A stretch of 6,129 nucleotides of DNA from the NCBI GenBank assembly GCA_029239575.1, contig JARBUP010000177.1, positions 1 to 6,129 of the forward strand. Reading direction: 5' to 3'. Of the stretch, positions 1 through 5,692 are shown piece by piece. Below the pieces are notes generated by a model. It did no database searches and was not told the DNA's origin. It worked only from the letters and a program-made list of their open reading frames with translations. This DNA is from Bacillota bacterium (GTDB lineage Bacteria; Bacillota; Clostridia; Tissierellales; Sedimentibacteraceae). Both the position numbers and the translations under genes were made by a program. Within the stretch, counting starts at the first letter, position 1, and every line of letters starts with the position of its first letter.

Positions 1-282
1 TACAACATCTTCTGCTATTGGAATGCTGTAAATACCCCTTGCATTTGTCAATGTAATATTCCTTTTTTTAAAATAATTTAAATCAATGTGATCATATCCG
101 GCACTAAGTAGCTGTACCCACTTTAAATTCTGAAATCTGTCGAGAATTTCAGGTTTGATAAAATTATAATAGCCTATTATAGCCTCAACTTCTTTACATT
201 CATCAACCGATCCATAAAATTCAATGTCAGGTATTTCCTTCTTAGCGAACTCCAAAAATTGTTCCAAAATAATTACTTTCAT
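1..282 (-). CDS. D-isomer-specific 2-hydroxyacid dehydrogenase, N-terminal part (runs off the left edge)
   Basis: Only the first 94 codons are present; the frame is open to base 1. The ATG at 282 follows a strong GGAGGGG site (286-292) with a short spacer, and the gene begins 25 bp after the aminotransferase stop. The visible part matches the N-terminal substrate/catalytic domain of the family: an early beta strand (MKVIILEQF), then LKWVQLLSAGYDHID (residues 53-67), the usual conserved block in which the chain approaches the active site, then NARGIYSIPIAEDVV (80-94), equivalent to the family's N-x-x-G...AE segment leading into the NAD domain. The GxGxxG dinucleotide motif and the catalytic Arg/Glu/His lie beyond the edge and cannot be checked. 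Such enzymes reduce 2-oxo acids to D-2-hydroxy acids with NAD(P)H in the cytoplasm. Following an aminotransferase, it plausibly reduces the 2-oxo acid that enzyme makes. Substrate unknown; a SerA-like or broad 2-oxoacid reductase role is also possible. Confidence 0.5.
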   Translation of the reverse strand, partial: MKVIILEQFLEFAKKEIPDIEFYGSVDECKEVEAIIGYYNFIKPEILDRFQNLKWVQLLSAGYDHIDLNYFKKRNITLTNARGIYSIPIAEDVV

Positions 283-307
283 AAACCCCTCCAATGTTAA
301 TCTTTAT

Positions 308-1387
308 CTATTTATTGCGTAAAATTTCCGTCATTATATTTATAAATTTTTCATTATGTTCTTTAGTACCAATAGATACTCTGCTATGAACCGCACTGCT
401 AATTATAATTCCACGCTTTACTACTTCACTAACTAATTCAAGAGAATCCATGTGTGCATCAAAATATATAAAATTTGTCTGAGAGTCATATACCTTACAT
501 CCCAATTCCCCTAATTCCCTGCTTAAGTAATTTCTGCCTTCAACAATTTTGTTTTTAACATCATCATAATATTCAACATCATTAAGTGCAGCTATTGCAC
601 CCTCTTGTGCAGGCCTGCTTAAATTCCAAGCTAACGAACATTTCTGCATTTCTTTGATGATCGTTTCATCAGCCAATGCATAACCCACTCTCATACCTGC
701 CATTCCATAAAATTTTGAAAAAGTTTTTAAAACAATCAAAGGTTTGTTAATTTTTTCTCTTAACAATTTAACCATGCTCTCACAATCAGGGGCTGTTGCA
801 AATTCAATATAAGCTTCGTCCATTACAACAACTACATCATTAGGAACCTTTTTTATAAACTCTTCTAATTTTTCAGCACAAAGGTATGTACCAGTAGGAT
901 TATTAGGATTGCATATTATTATCATCTTTGTTTTGCTATTGATGTTTTCTAATATTCCATTCAAATCATATGTCATATCATCATTTAGTGGCAATATTAC
1001 TGGCTTAGCCTGCCTCATTTGTGCCATATCTATAAATGCTGGAAAGGTACGGCACATTAACACCTCATCCTCTTTGTCAAGAAATGTAGATGAAAGAATA
1101 TCTATGATTGCGCTTGAGCCCGAACCCATAATTACATTTTCTATTTTTAATCCGTAATTATCAGCAATACTATTTCTTAACTTAGATGCTTGAAAATCAC
1201 CATAGTAATTACCCATTAATGAAGCTTCATATATTGCAGCCTTTGTATTCTGTGACATTCCATAAGGATGTTCATTAAATCCCATTCTTATAACTTTGTT
1301 CAAATCTACTTTTGATGCAATCATGCTTGCACGTTTGCTATCTTCTTTATTTATAATTGCCTCACTAAATATATTTTTAAATTCCAT
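308..1387 (-). CDS. HisC-like PLP-dependent aminotransferase (class I/II)
   Basis: 359 residues, the normal length for the histidinol-phosphate aminotransferase family (fold type I). Visible landmarks are NEHPYG (38-43), the PLP-phosphate loop GSGSSAIID (88-96), CNPNNPTGT (159-167), DEAY (190-193, the Asp contacting the PLP ring nitrogen), KTFSKFYGMAGMRVGY (221-236, with K225 the expected Schiff-base lysine), and a C-terminal RVSIGTKEHNEKFI block whose R336 should bind the substrate carboxylate. The ATG at 1387 has GGAGG at 1398-1402, 10 nt upstream. Database labels will probably say HisC, but no other histidine gene is nearby; the gene sits between an amino acid ABC transporter and a 2-hydroxyacid dehydrogenase. 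The usual HisC NENP and G-x-D-E motifs read NEHP and GSGSSA here, so an amino acid other than histidinol phosphate is likely. It is fourth-to-fifth in the operon, 72 bp after the ATPase gene, with no convincing promoter in that gap. Family assignment is firm; substrate is inferred. Confidence 0.5.
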   Translation of the reverse strand: MEFKNIFSEAIINKEDSKRASMIASKVDLNKVIRMGFNEHPYGMSQNTKAAIYEASLMGNYYGDFQASKLRNSIADNYGLKIENVIMGSGSSAIIDILSSTFLDKEDEVLMCRTFPAFIDMAQMRQAKPVILPLNDDMTYDLNGILENINSKTKMIIICNPNNPTGTYLCAEKLEEFIKKVPNDVVVVMDEAYIEFATAPDCESMVKLLREKINKPLIVLKTFSKFYGMAGMRVGYALADETIIKEMQKCSLAWNLSRPAQEGAIAALNDVEYYDDVKNKIVEGRNYLSRELGELGCKVYDSQTNFIYFDAHMDSLELVSEVVKRGIIISSAVHSRVSIGTKEHNEKFINIMTEILRNK

Positions 1388-1459
1388 AATTAATTATCCT
1401 CCATATTTCCATATAATATAATGTTAATTTAAATTTACAAGTCCTGCAATGGTTCAAAT

Positions 1460-2200
1460 CTAAATAATCCTTTTCAAAAATTGCTGTGTTCTTGGTTCTT
1501 TTGGATTAACTAGCATTTCAGTAGGTTTTCCTTCTTCAACTATGTTTCCACCTTCCATAAAAACAACTCTTGAAGCAACTTCTTTTGCAAATGAAATTTC
1601 ATGAGTAACAACAATCATAGTGATTCCTGTCTGAGAAACTGCCTTTATTGTATTTAAAACCTCTCCAACTAATTCAGGGTCAAGGGCTGAGGTAGGCTCA
1701 TCAAAAAGTATTACATCCGGGTCCATTATCAATGCTCTTGCAATTCCGGCCCTTTGCTGCTGACCTCCAGAAAGCTGTGAAGGATAATAGTCGCATCTTT
1801 CTAAAAGACCAACCTTATCAAGGATTTCCATACTTACCTTTTTAGCTTCTTTTTTATTATATTTTTTTACTACTATCAGGCCTTCCATAACATTTTCCAA
1901 AATTGTTTTATTTTGAAATAAATTATAATTTTGAAATACCATGGCTGTTTTTCTTCTTAATTCAATAACCTGAGATTTTGAATGTTTATTACAATTTACT
2001 TTGAAATTGCTTACAGATATACTTCCTTCATTAGCGCTGTCTAAAAAATTTATAGTTCGAAGCAATGTTGTTTTACCTGATCCACTTGGACCAAGGATTA
2101 CAACAACCTCTCCTTTTCTAATATTCATATTAACGCCTTTTAAAATTTGATTTTTTCCAAATGATTTATGAATGTTTTCTAATTGCACCATGTATTCCAT
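1460..2200 (-). CDS. Polar amino acid ABC transporter, ATP-binding protein (GlnQ/HisP/TcyN type)
   Basis: 246 residues, full length for this family. All nucleotide-binding motifs are intact: Walker A GPSGSGKTT (37-45, K43), Q-loop VFQNYNLF (Q90), signature LSGGQQQR (143-150), Walker B VILFDEP (163-169, catalytic E168), D-loop SALD (171-174) and switch histidine H200 in VVTHE. The protein would act as a cytoplasmic homodimer, driving the two permease subunits encoded just upstream. The ATG at 2200 is chosen over the in-frame ATG at 2191 because GAGGTGG (2210-2216) lies 9 nt from the former and too far from the latter. The start lies 35 bp inside the 3' end of the permease 2 gene, so translation is probably coupled. 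Assignment to the polar amino acid uptake family is very secure; the exact substrate (cystine, glutamine, histidine and others share these ATPases) cannot be read from this subunit. Confidence 0.5.
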   Translation of the reverse strand: MEYMVQLENIHKSFGKNQILKGVNMNIRKGEVVVILGPSGSGKTTLLRTINFLDSANEGSISVSNFKVNCNKHSKSQVIELRRKTAMVFQNYNLFQNKTILENVMEGLIVVKKYNKKEAKKVSMEILDKVGLLERCDYYPSQLSGGQQQRAGIARALIMDPDVILFDEPTSALDPELVGEVLNTIKAVSQTGITMIVVTHEISFAKEVASRVVFMEGGNIVEEGKPTEMLVNPKEPRTQQFLKRII

Positions 2201-2939
2201 AGTAATTCACCACCTCAAATATATTCTTTTTTTGTAAAACTGCTTCTATTCTAAATTTCTTAAGTCTATTCTCAATTATAAGGAATAATTTGTTTAAGAC
2301 AAAACTTATAACTTCGTATATAAATGTTGTCATAATATAAGCTTCGATAAAATTATATGCTGGTATTGCAAGCAAATTAGCAGTTGCTGTAATTTCATAA
2401 ACTCCAACATAATATGCCAATGATGTTCCTTTAACAAGCCCCAAAAATAAACCACTTAAATTAGGTATAGCAATTGCTAATGATTGTGGAAAAACAATGC
2501 GAAAAAGTCCTTGTACTTTCGTCATGCCAATACTATATGAAGCCTCCATCTGGCCTGCATCAACTGCATCAAGTGAAGAACGGAAAACTTCAGATGAATA
2601 TGCTGCTTGATCAAGAGTTAATGCTATAATTGCGTATATAGCAGGTGGTACTAAATTAACATCAATTGTAATTCCTATGCTTAATCCGTAACTGTAAATC
2701 ATAATAGGCAATGCATAATATGAAATATACAACAAGATTACCATAGGAACTCCTCTCATAAATGATACAAATACAGCAGATATTTGTGACAATACGGGAA
2801 CTTTTGATTTTCTTATTAAAGCAATTCCAAGTCCTAATAACCAACCCAATGCTGCTGCAACAAATGCCATTATAAGTGTAATAGGAATAGCCTCAAATAT
2901 CTTTGGTGTTGATTCTAATATAAAATTAATATTTATCAT
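2166..2939 (-). CDS. Polar amino acid ABC transporter permease 2
   Basis: 257-residue integral membrane protein of the HisM/HisQ/TcyL family. The first membrane segment is about residues 15-42, followed by FMRGVP (60-65), a hallmark of the family, further hydrophobic segments around 65-83 and 97-112, the EAA coupling loop EASYSIGMTKVQGLFRIVFPQ-type block at 132-152 (which docks on the ATPase), and KGTSLAY (170-176). The last membrane segment is about 200-222. The ATG at 2939 follows AGGGGG (2946-2951) by 6 nt; that ribosome binding site overlaps the TAG stop of permease 1 (2950-2952), an arrangement expected to couple translation. Odd point: a charged C-terminal tail of about 35 residues (after about residue 223) extends past the usual end and overlaps the ATPase gene, so the tail partly consists of codons that also carry the ATPase ribosome binding site. 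It would pair with permease 1 as a heterodimer. Confidence 0.5.
   Translation of the reverse strand: MININFILESTPKIFEAIPITLIMAFVAAALGWLLGLGIALIRKSKVPVLSQISAVFVSFMRGVPMVILLYISYYALPIMIYSYGLSIGITIDVNLVPPAIYAIIALTLDQAAYSSEVFRSSLDAVDAGQMEASYSIGMTKVQGLFRIVFPQSLAIAIPNLSGLFLGLVKGTSLAYYVGVYEITATANLLAIPAYNFIEAYIMTTFIYEVISFVLNKLFLIIENRLKKFRIEAVLQKKNIFEVVNYYGIHGAIRKHS
2210..2216 (-). promoter_or_regulatory. ATPase ribosome binding site inside the permease 2 coding region
   Basis: GAGGTGG lies 9 nt before the ATPase ATG and encodes part of the EVVNYY segment of the permease 2 tail. The ATPase site is therefore swept by ribosomes finishing permease 2, which favours coupled and matched translation. Confidence 0.5.
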
Positions 2940-2945
2940 TTAAAT

Positions 2946-2952
2946 CCCCCTA
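2946..2952 (-). promoter_or_regulatory. Permease 2 ribosome binding site overlapping the permease 1 stop
   Basis: The permease 1 stop TAG (2950-2952) is fused with AGGGGG (2946-2951), which sits 6 nt before the permease 2 ATG at 2939. This suggests termination-reinitiation coupling between the two permease subunits. Confidence 0.5.
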
Positions 2953-3654
2953 ACTTGCAGATTGCTTTCTGCCTTTGGTATATGCCTTTTCTGCAGATTT
3001 GCTCGAGTATTCTAAAATAATGCATAACACCCAGAAAATAATTCCTGTAGCCATATATACTTCAAGTCTATTAGAACCATAGCTTGCTGCACTTAAAGCC
3101 CTTCCTTTACCCATCATGTCAATTACTCCTATAGCAAAAGCTAATGATGTATCCTTTAAAAGTATTATTATGTTATTCCCTAATGTTGGAATTGCAATTC
3201 CAAAAGCTTGTGGCAAAACAATTCTTCGAAATGCAGTAAAACTTTTCATGCCAATACTATAAGCTGCCTCACATTGTCCTTTACCTACAGCTAAATAAGA
3301 TGATCTCATCATTTCCGCTAAGTTAGCAGAAGTATTTAATGATAAACATGCTATTATATATATAGACTTATTTATATTAGACATATCAATTCCTATATTT
3401 AAAGCAATCTGAGGCAATCCAAGATACAAAAGAAAAATTAATACAAGGGTAGGAATACCTCTCATAAAAGAAATATATCCTGATGACATCTTCCTAAGCA
3501 ATATATTGTTGCTTAAATTTGCCGTAGCAATCAACGCTCCCAAAATCGAACCTATTAGCAAGGATAAAAACAAAATTTCCATAGTTATAGGTAAAGCTTT
3601 CAATACACCAGGTATATAACCCAATATCGTTTCAGGTTTAAATGTATTTGTCAT
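2950..3654 (-). CDS. Polar amino acid ABC transporter permease 1
   Basis: 234 residues, typical of the family. Membrane segments are apparent at about 20-45, 65-85, 97-112, 150-178 and 200-215. FMRGIP (63-68), the EAA loop beginning EAAYSIGMKSFTAFRRIVLP (129-148) and KDTSLAFAIG (167-176) are all conserved. The ATG at 3654 follows AGGGAGGA (3661-3668) by 6 nt. It lies 116 bp downstream of the binding-protein gene, separated by the long hairpin at 3678-3753, and 10 bp before permease 2. Having two different permease genes, each with its own EAA loop, points to a heterodimeric channel as in TcyLM or HisQM. Its role is transmembrane passage of an amino acid delivered by the lipoprotein at 3771-4637. 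The substrate is not predictable from the sequence. Confidence 0.5.
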   Translation of the reverse strand: MTNTFKPETILGYIPGVLKALPITMEILFLSLLIGSILGALIATANLSNNILLRKMSSGYISFMRGIPTLVLIFLLYLGLPQIALNIGIDMSNINKSIYIIACLSLNTSANLAEMMRSSYLAVGKGQCEAAYSIGMKSFTAFRRIVLPQAFGIAIPTLGNNIIILLKDTSLAFAIGVIDMMGKGRALSAASYGSNRLEVYMATGIIFWVLCIILEYSSKSAEKAYTKGRKQSAS

Positions 3655-3677
3655 TTCCTTTCCTCCCTTAAACTTAA

Positions 3678-3753
3678 AGCATGTCGCTCTTATTACTTAA
3701 TTCTATACTATTTTCATAGTAATTAACGAAAATACTATTAAGAGCAACATGCT
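3678..3753 (-). other. Long intercistronic hairpin between binding protein and permease 1
   Basis: Arms AGCATGTCGCTCTTA (3678-3692) and TAAGAGCAACATGCT (3739-3753) form a 15-bp stem with a single G-U wobble in the minus-strand RNA. The 46-nt loop can itself fold: ATAGTATTTTC and GAAAATAGTAT pair with one mismatch. The stem starts 17 nt after the binding-protein stop and ends about 10 nt before the permease ribosome binding site. There is no proper U-run after it, so a full terminator is unlikely. Position and strength fit an RNA-processing or 3'-stabilising hairpin that raises binding-protein output over permease output, a common arrangement in ABC import operons (family knowledge; not shown here). 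Confidence 0.5.
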
Positions 3754-3770
3754 ATTATTTTTATTAGTTA

Positions 3771-4637
3771 TTATTTATTAAGTTCTATATTTACCATATT
3801 TTCATATTTTGAAAATACATCTTGTCCTAAATATTCTGTTGATAATTTTGAAAGTGTTTTATCTGCCTTCATTTCTTTTAATGTTTTATCAACTGCAGTA
3901 TTTATATCTTCTTTACCTTTGCCTACCATTATATAAGAATCTTCAACCAAAGCAACATCAGTAAGCATTAAGTTATCAAGATTTAATTCTTTTTGTACAG
4001 TTTCATATGTGCTCATATAAATAAGAGCTGCATCAACTTGACCATTAGAAACCTGTTTAAATTGATCAGCAGTTGTTAAATCACTAACTGCATTTATTAC
4101 CATTTCTTTGCCTGGATGTGCTGCATTATAATCCATCAACAAAGAATATTCATAAGTTGAAGGATTCATGTTGATAGTCTTACCTGCCATATCTTCAAAA
4201 GATTTAATACCGCTATCTTTTTTTACTGCAAGAGATAAAGGAGATAAACAATAATATTGTTCAGGGAAAAGGTACTTTTGTTTTCTTACTTCACTCTTAA
4301 CCAACTGATTAGACACCATATCTATTGCTCCTGAATCAATGGATACCATTACTGTCGAAAAATCCATTGGTTGAATATCAAATTCATATTGTGGTAATCT
4401 TGCGTCCATTTCTTTTAAAACTGCTATATCAAATCCAGTTAAATCGCCATTTGCATCTAAAAATGCATATGGTGGAAATGAATTGCTTGTTCCAACCTTA
4501 ACTTTAGTTACTGCTGTTGATGTTCCTTCTGCCGCAGCTGGTGTTGTTTCTTTTGATGTTTCTGCTGAATTACTGCATCCTGGCAATGAAACCACCATCA
4601 TTGCTACCATTAACAAACTAAATAATTTCTTTTTCAT
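3771..4637 (-). CDS. Polar amino acid ABC transporter, solute-binding lipoprotein (SBP family 3)
   Basis: 288 residues. A lipoprotein signal peptide is clear: KKK n-region, hydrophobic stretch (5-18) and lipobox LPGC with C21 to be acylated, followed by an S/T/A/E-rich linker (22-43) that tethers the domain to the outer face of the membrane. The periplasmic-binding-protein type 2 fold begins at VKVGTSNSFPPYAF (about 46-59), then the family signature GDLTGFDIAVLKEM (64-77), and the DMVSNQLVKSEVRKQKYLF segment (106-124), where R118 sits in the region that usually contacts the ligand. The start at 4637 is chosen because GGAGG (4646-4650) is 8 nt upstream; an in-frame ATG at 4652 overlaps that ribosome binding site and would add a useless five-residue extension before the signal peptide. 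First gene of the operon, behind a leader of about 460 nt. The ligand is probably an amino acid such as cystine or another polar or hydrophobic one; unproven. Confidence 0.5.
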   Translation of the reverse strand: MKKKLFSLLMVAMMVVSLPGCSNSAETSKETTPAAAEGTSTAVTKVKVGTSNSFPPYAFLDANGDLTGFDIAVLKEMDARLPQYEFDIQPMDFSTVMVSIDSGAIDMVSNQLVKSEVRKQKYLFPEQYYCLSPLSLAVKKDSGIKSFEDMAGKTINMNPSTYEYSLLMDYNAAHPGKEMVINAVSDLTTADQFKQVSNGQVDAALIYMSTYETVQKELNLDNLMLTDVALVEDSYIMVGKGKEDINTAVDKTLKEMKADKTLSKLSTEYLGQDVFSKYENMVNIELNK

Positions 4638-4645
4638 AATTTTTT

Positions 4646-4650
4646 CCTCC
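4646..4650 (-). promoter_or_regulatory. Ribosome binding site that fixes the binding-protein start
   Basis: GGAGG on the minus strand, 8 nt before the ATG at 4637. Its first G is the last base of an upstream in-frame ATG (4650-4652), so a ribosome cannot use both; this rules out the longer start. Confidence 0.5.
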
Positions 4651-4695
4651 ATATAATTATTATTTTTTTATATTATGAACCTAAAGCAATTTTAA

Positions 4696-4772
4696 AAGGC
4701 GCTTGTATACTTTTACTTGGAACTTTACTTCACAAGTTGTATTCAAACGCCTTTGTCTGTTGTTTTATATTC
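4696..4772 (-). repeat. Tandem structured repeat, copy 1 (closest to the operon)
   Basis: 77-bp copy. Main stem AAGGCG(4696-4701)/CGCCTT (4749-4754), continued by TTG/CAA, then an inner stem ATAC (4707-4710)/GTAT (4739-4742), and an apical hairpin ACTTG/CAAGT with GAA/TTC. It differs from copy 2 at three positions; two of these (A4709 and T4740) form an A-U pair where copies 2 and 3 have G-C. The outer stem is partly degraded: the flank reads TAAAGCAATTTT rather than TAAACAACATTT, though about six outer pairs could still form. In the mRNA sense the stem is followed by CCTTTT, a weak terminator-like tail. Confidence 0.5.
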
Positions 4773-4817
4773 AATTTATCATTTTTTAATACTTACTAAA
4801 TTTTATAAACAACATTT

Positions 4818-4894
4818 AAGGCGCTTGCATGCTTTTACTTGGAACTTTACTTCACAAGTTGCATTCAAACGCCTTTGTCTGTTGTTTTATATTC
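4818..4894 (-). repeat. Tandem structured repeat, copy 2
   Basis: 77-bp copy beginning 122 bp after copy 1. It has the same main stem (AAGGCG/CGCCTT) and apical hairpin, with inner stem ATGC (4829-4832)/GCAT (4861-4864). It is flanked by complementary AAACAACA (about 4807-4814) and TGTTGTTT (4880-4887), giving an additional 8-bp outer stem. Together with its flanks (4805-4904) it matches copy 3 at all but one position (C4828 versus T4948). Confidence 0.5.
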
Positions 4895-4937
4895 TTTTTT
4901 TATTTTTTATTTATTACTAATATCATAAACAACATTT

Positions 4938-5014
4938 AAGGCGCTTGTATGCTTTTACTTGGAACTTTACTTCACAAGTTGCATTCAAACGCCTTTGTCT
5001 GTTGTTTTATATTC
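4938..5014 (-). repeat. Tandem structured repeat, copy 3 (closest to the promoter)
   Basis: 77-bp copy, 120 bp after copy 2, starting about 86 nt downstream of the predicted transcription start when read in the mRNA direction. Inner stem ATGC (4949-4952)/GCAT (4981-4984) as in copy 2; outer arms AAACAACA/TGTTGTTT are intact. On the plus strand both copies 2 and 3 are followed by the T-rich tract ATTCTTTTTTTATTT. Confidence 0.5.
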
Positions 5015-5106
5015 TTTTTTTATTTGCATTAATATATTTATTTCTCGATAAATAAGAAAATGTTTAATAACATTCCACTTATTGTTTAATTTCTTAATTT
5101 TTTATC

Positions 5107-5135
5107 AGTATAAATTAAGATAAATTAAATGTCAA
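5107..5135 (-). promoter_or_regulatory. Sigma-A-type promoter of the transporter operon
   Basis: On the minus strand the -35 hexamer TTGACA (5130-5135) is a perfect match, the spacer is 17 bp (5113-5129) and the -10 hexamer is TATACT (5107-5112), one base from TATAAT. The predicted start is near 5100. No comparably good promoter is visible between here and the binding-protein gene, so this should drive the whole operon with a leader of about 460 nt. Sequence match only; start site unmapped. Confidence 0.5.
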
Positions 5136-5635
5136 CATATATTTTTCATATATTAAATTTTATATTTTTTAAACTTAAATAACTAAATAAATATAGGCAG
5201 AAATTTATTTAGATTTTTAATTATATTTTCAAGATATTCTGCCTTTTCATGCTATATAGTATTAGGATGCAAAATTTGTATATTTTAGAGATGCATAAAA
5301 ATAAGTTTTATCCAAAATTAAAAATGATGAAGTTACTACAAAACACGACGAAAGGCAGATTATTTCAGAATTTAGATGTAATAAATCTAAATTTTATTGA
5401 AATTAAAGTAAAAACTATAACATTAAATATTTACAACTTTTTAATCATATAATTACATATTTATAAAAAGAATGATTATATAATTAAAATATGAATTTAT
5501 ACAAAACATCCTATTCCTACTTATTGACTCAAAATGTCTAAATATCTGTTAATTATACAATCTGCACTAATTATAAACTCTGTTCATTTTGATATCTCCA
5601 CGCTTCATATCTAACACGTCTCCTCTTAAGGTCTC
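5136..5635. other. Gene-free AT-rich stretch upstream of the operon promoter
   Basis: About 500 bp with no convincing gene. Visible structure: an 8-bp inverted repeat AGGCAGAA (5195-5202)/TTCTGCCT (5237-5244) with a 34-nt AT-rich loop, followed by TTT on the plus strand; and a 9-bp inverted repeat AATTTAGAT (5369-5377)/ATCTAAATT (5385-5393) with a 7-nt loop. A plus-strand open frame at 5249-5452 has no ribosome binding site and low-complexity composition, so I do not call it. On the minus strand a tiny frame MKRGDIKMNRVYN has an AGGAG about 11 nt upstream (ATG at 5608), too short to call. No known RNA gene or mobile element recognised. Confidence 0.5.
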
Positions 5636-5692
5636 AAAATAAAAAATGACCGTTATTATTTTTTAAAATACTACAAAATCATATACGGTCAT
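5636..5692 (-). terminator. Terminator-like hairpin with U-run
   Basis: Arms ATGACCGT (5646-5653) and ACGGTCAT (5685-5692) form an 8-bp stem; the 31-nt AT-rich loop contains an inner TATTTT/AAAATA stem. Read on the minus strand the stem is followed directly by TTTTTTATTTT (to about 5636), a good U-run, so it should stop minus-strand transcription. It would isolate the transporter operon from transcription starting at the 5986-6013 promoter. The large loop lowers confidence. Confidence 0.5.

Larger units (their letters stand above)
4638..5100 (-). other. Long structured 5' leader of the transporter operon
   Basis: Predicted untranslated leader from the promoter at 5107-5135 to the binding-protein start. 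Its first part (5015-5100) is A-rich in the RNA and contains two small hairpins: AATGTT/AACATT (5059-5064 with 5069-5074, 4-nt loop) and TTATTT/AAATAA (5038-5043 with 5050-5055). The middle (4696-5014) is three tandem copies of a 77-nt foldable element. The last 58 nt before the ATG are AT-rich and carry the ribosome binding site. No open frame on the minus strand here looks coding. The length and structure point to RNA-level control of the operon; the mechanism is inference. Confidence 0.5.

Noticed and set aside
909..1157. Plus-strand open frame of 82 codons
   Set aside because: It lies entirely antisense within the aminotransferase gene, which has full family motifs; no ribosome binding site supports it.
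2662..2844. Minus-strand 60-codon frame
   Set aside because: Out-of-frame shadow inside permease 2, which has the conserved EAA loop and FMRGVP motif.
4638..4652. Longer binding-protein start at the ATG of 4652
   Set aside because: That ATG overlaps the GGAGG that serves the ATG at 4637, and the added MEEKI would precede a normal lipoprotein signal peptide.
4717..4920. Plus-strand 67-codon frame
   Set aside because: It starts at a TTG without a ribosome binding site and runs through repeat copies 1 and 2 in different frames; the open frame is a by-product of the repeats.
4696..5014. CRISPR array
   Set aside because: There are only three units; the repeated part is 77 bp with long internal stems, and the intervening 43-45 bp are AT-rich and partly similar to each other, unlike unique spacers. 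No cas genes.
4638..5100. Known riboswitch or T-box leader
   Set aside because: I looked for the T-box AGGGUGG-type antiterminator motif and for the cores of the glycine, lysine, SAM, purine, c-di-GMP, guanidine and glutamine classes and did not see them; an Infernal/Rfam scan would settle it.
5249..5452. Plus-strand 67-codon frame
   Set aside because: No ribosome binding site or promoter, low-complexity K/N/I/L composition expected of AT-rich noncoding DNA, no recognisable domain.
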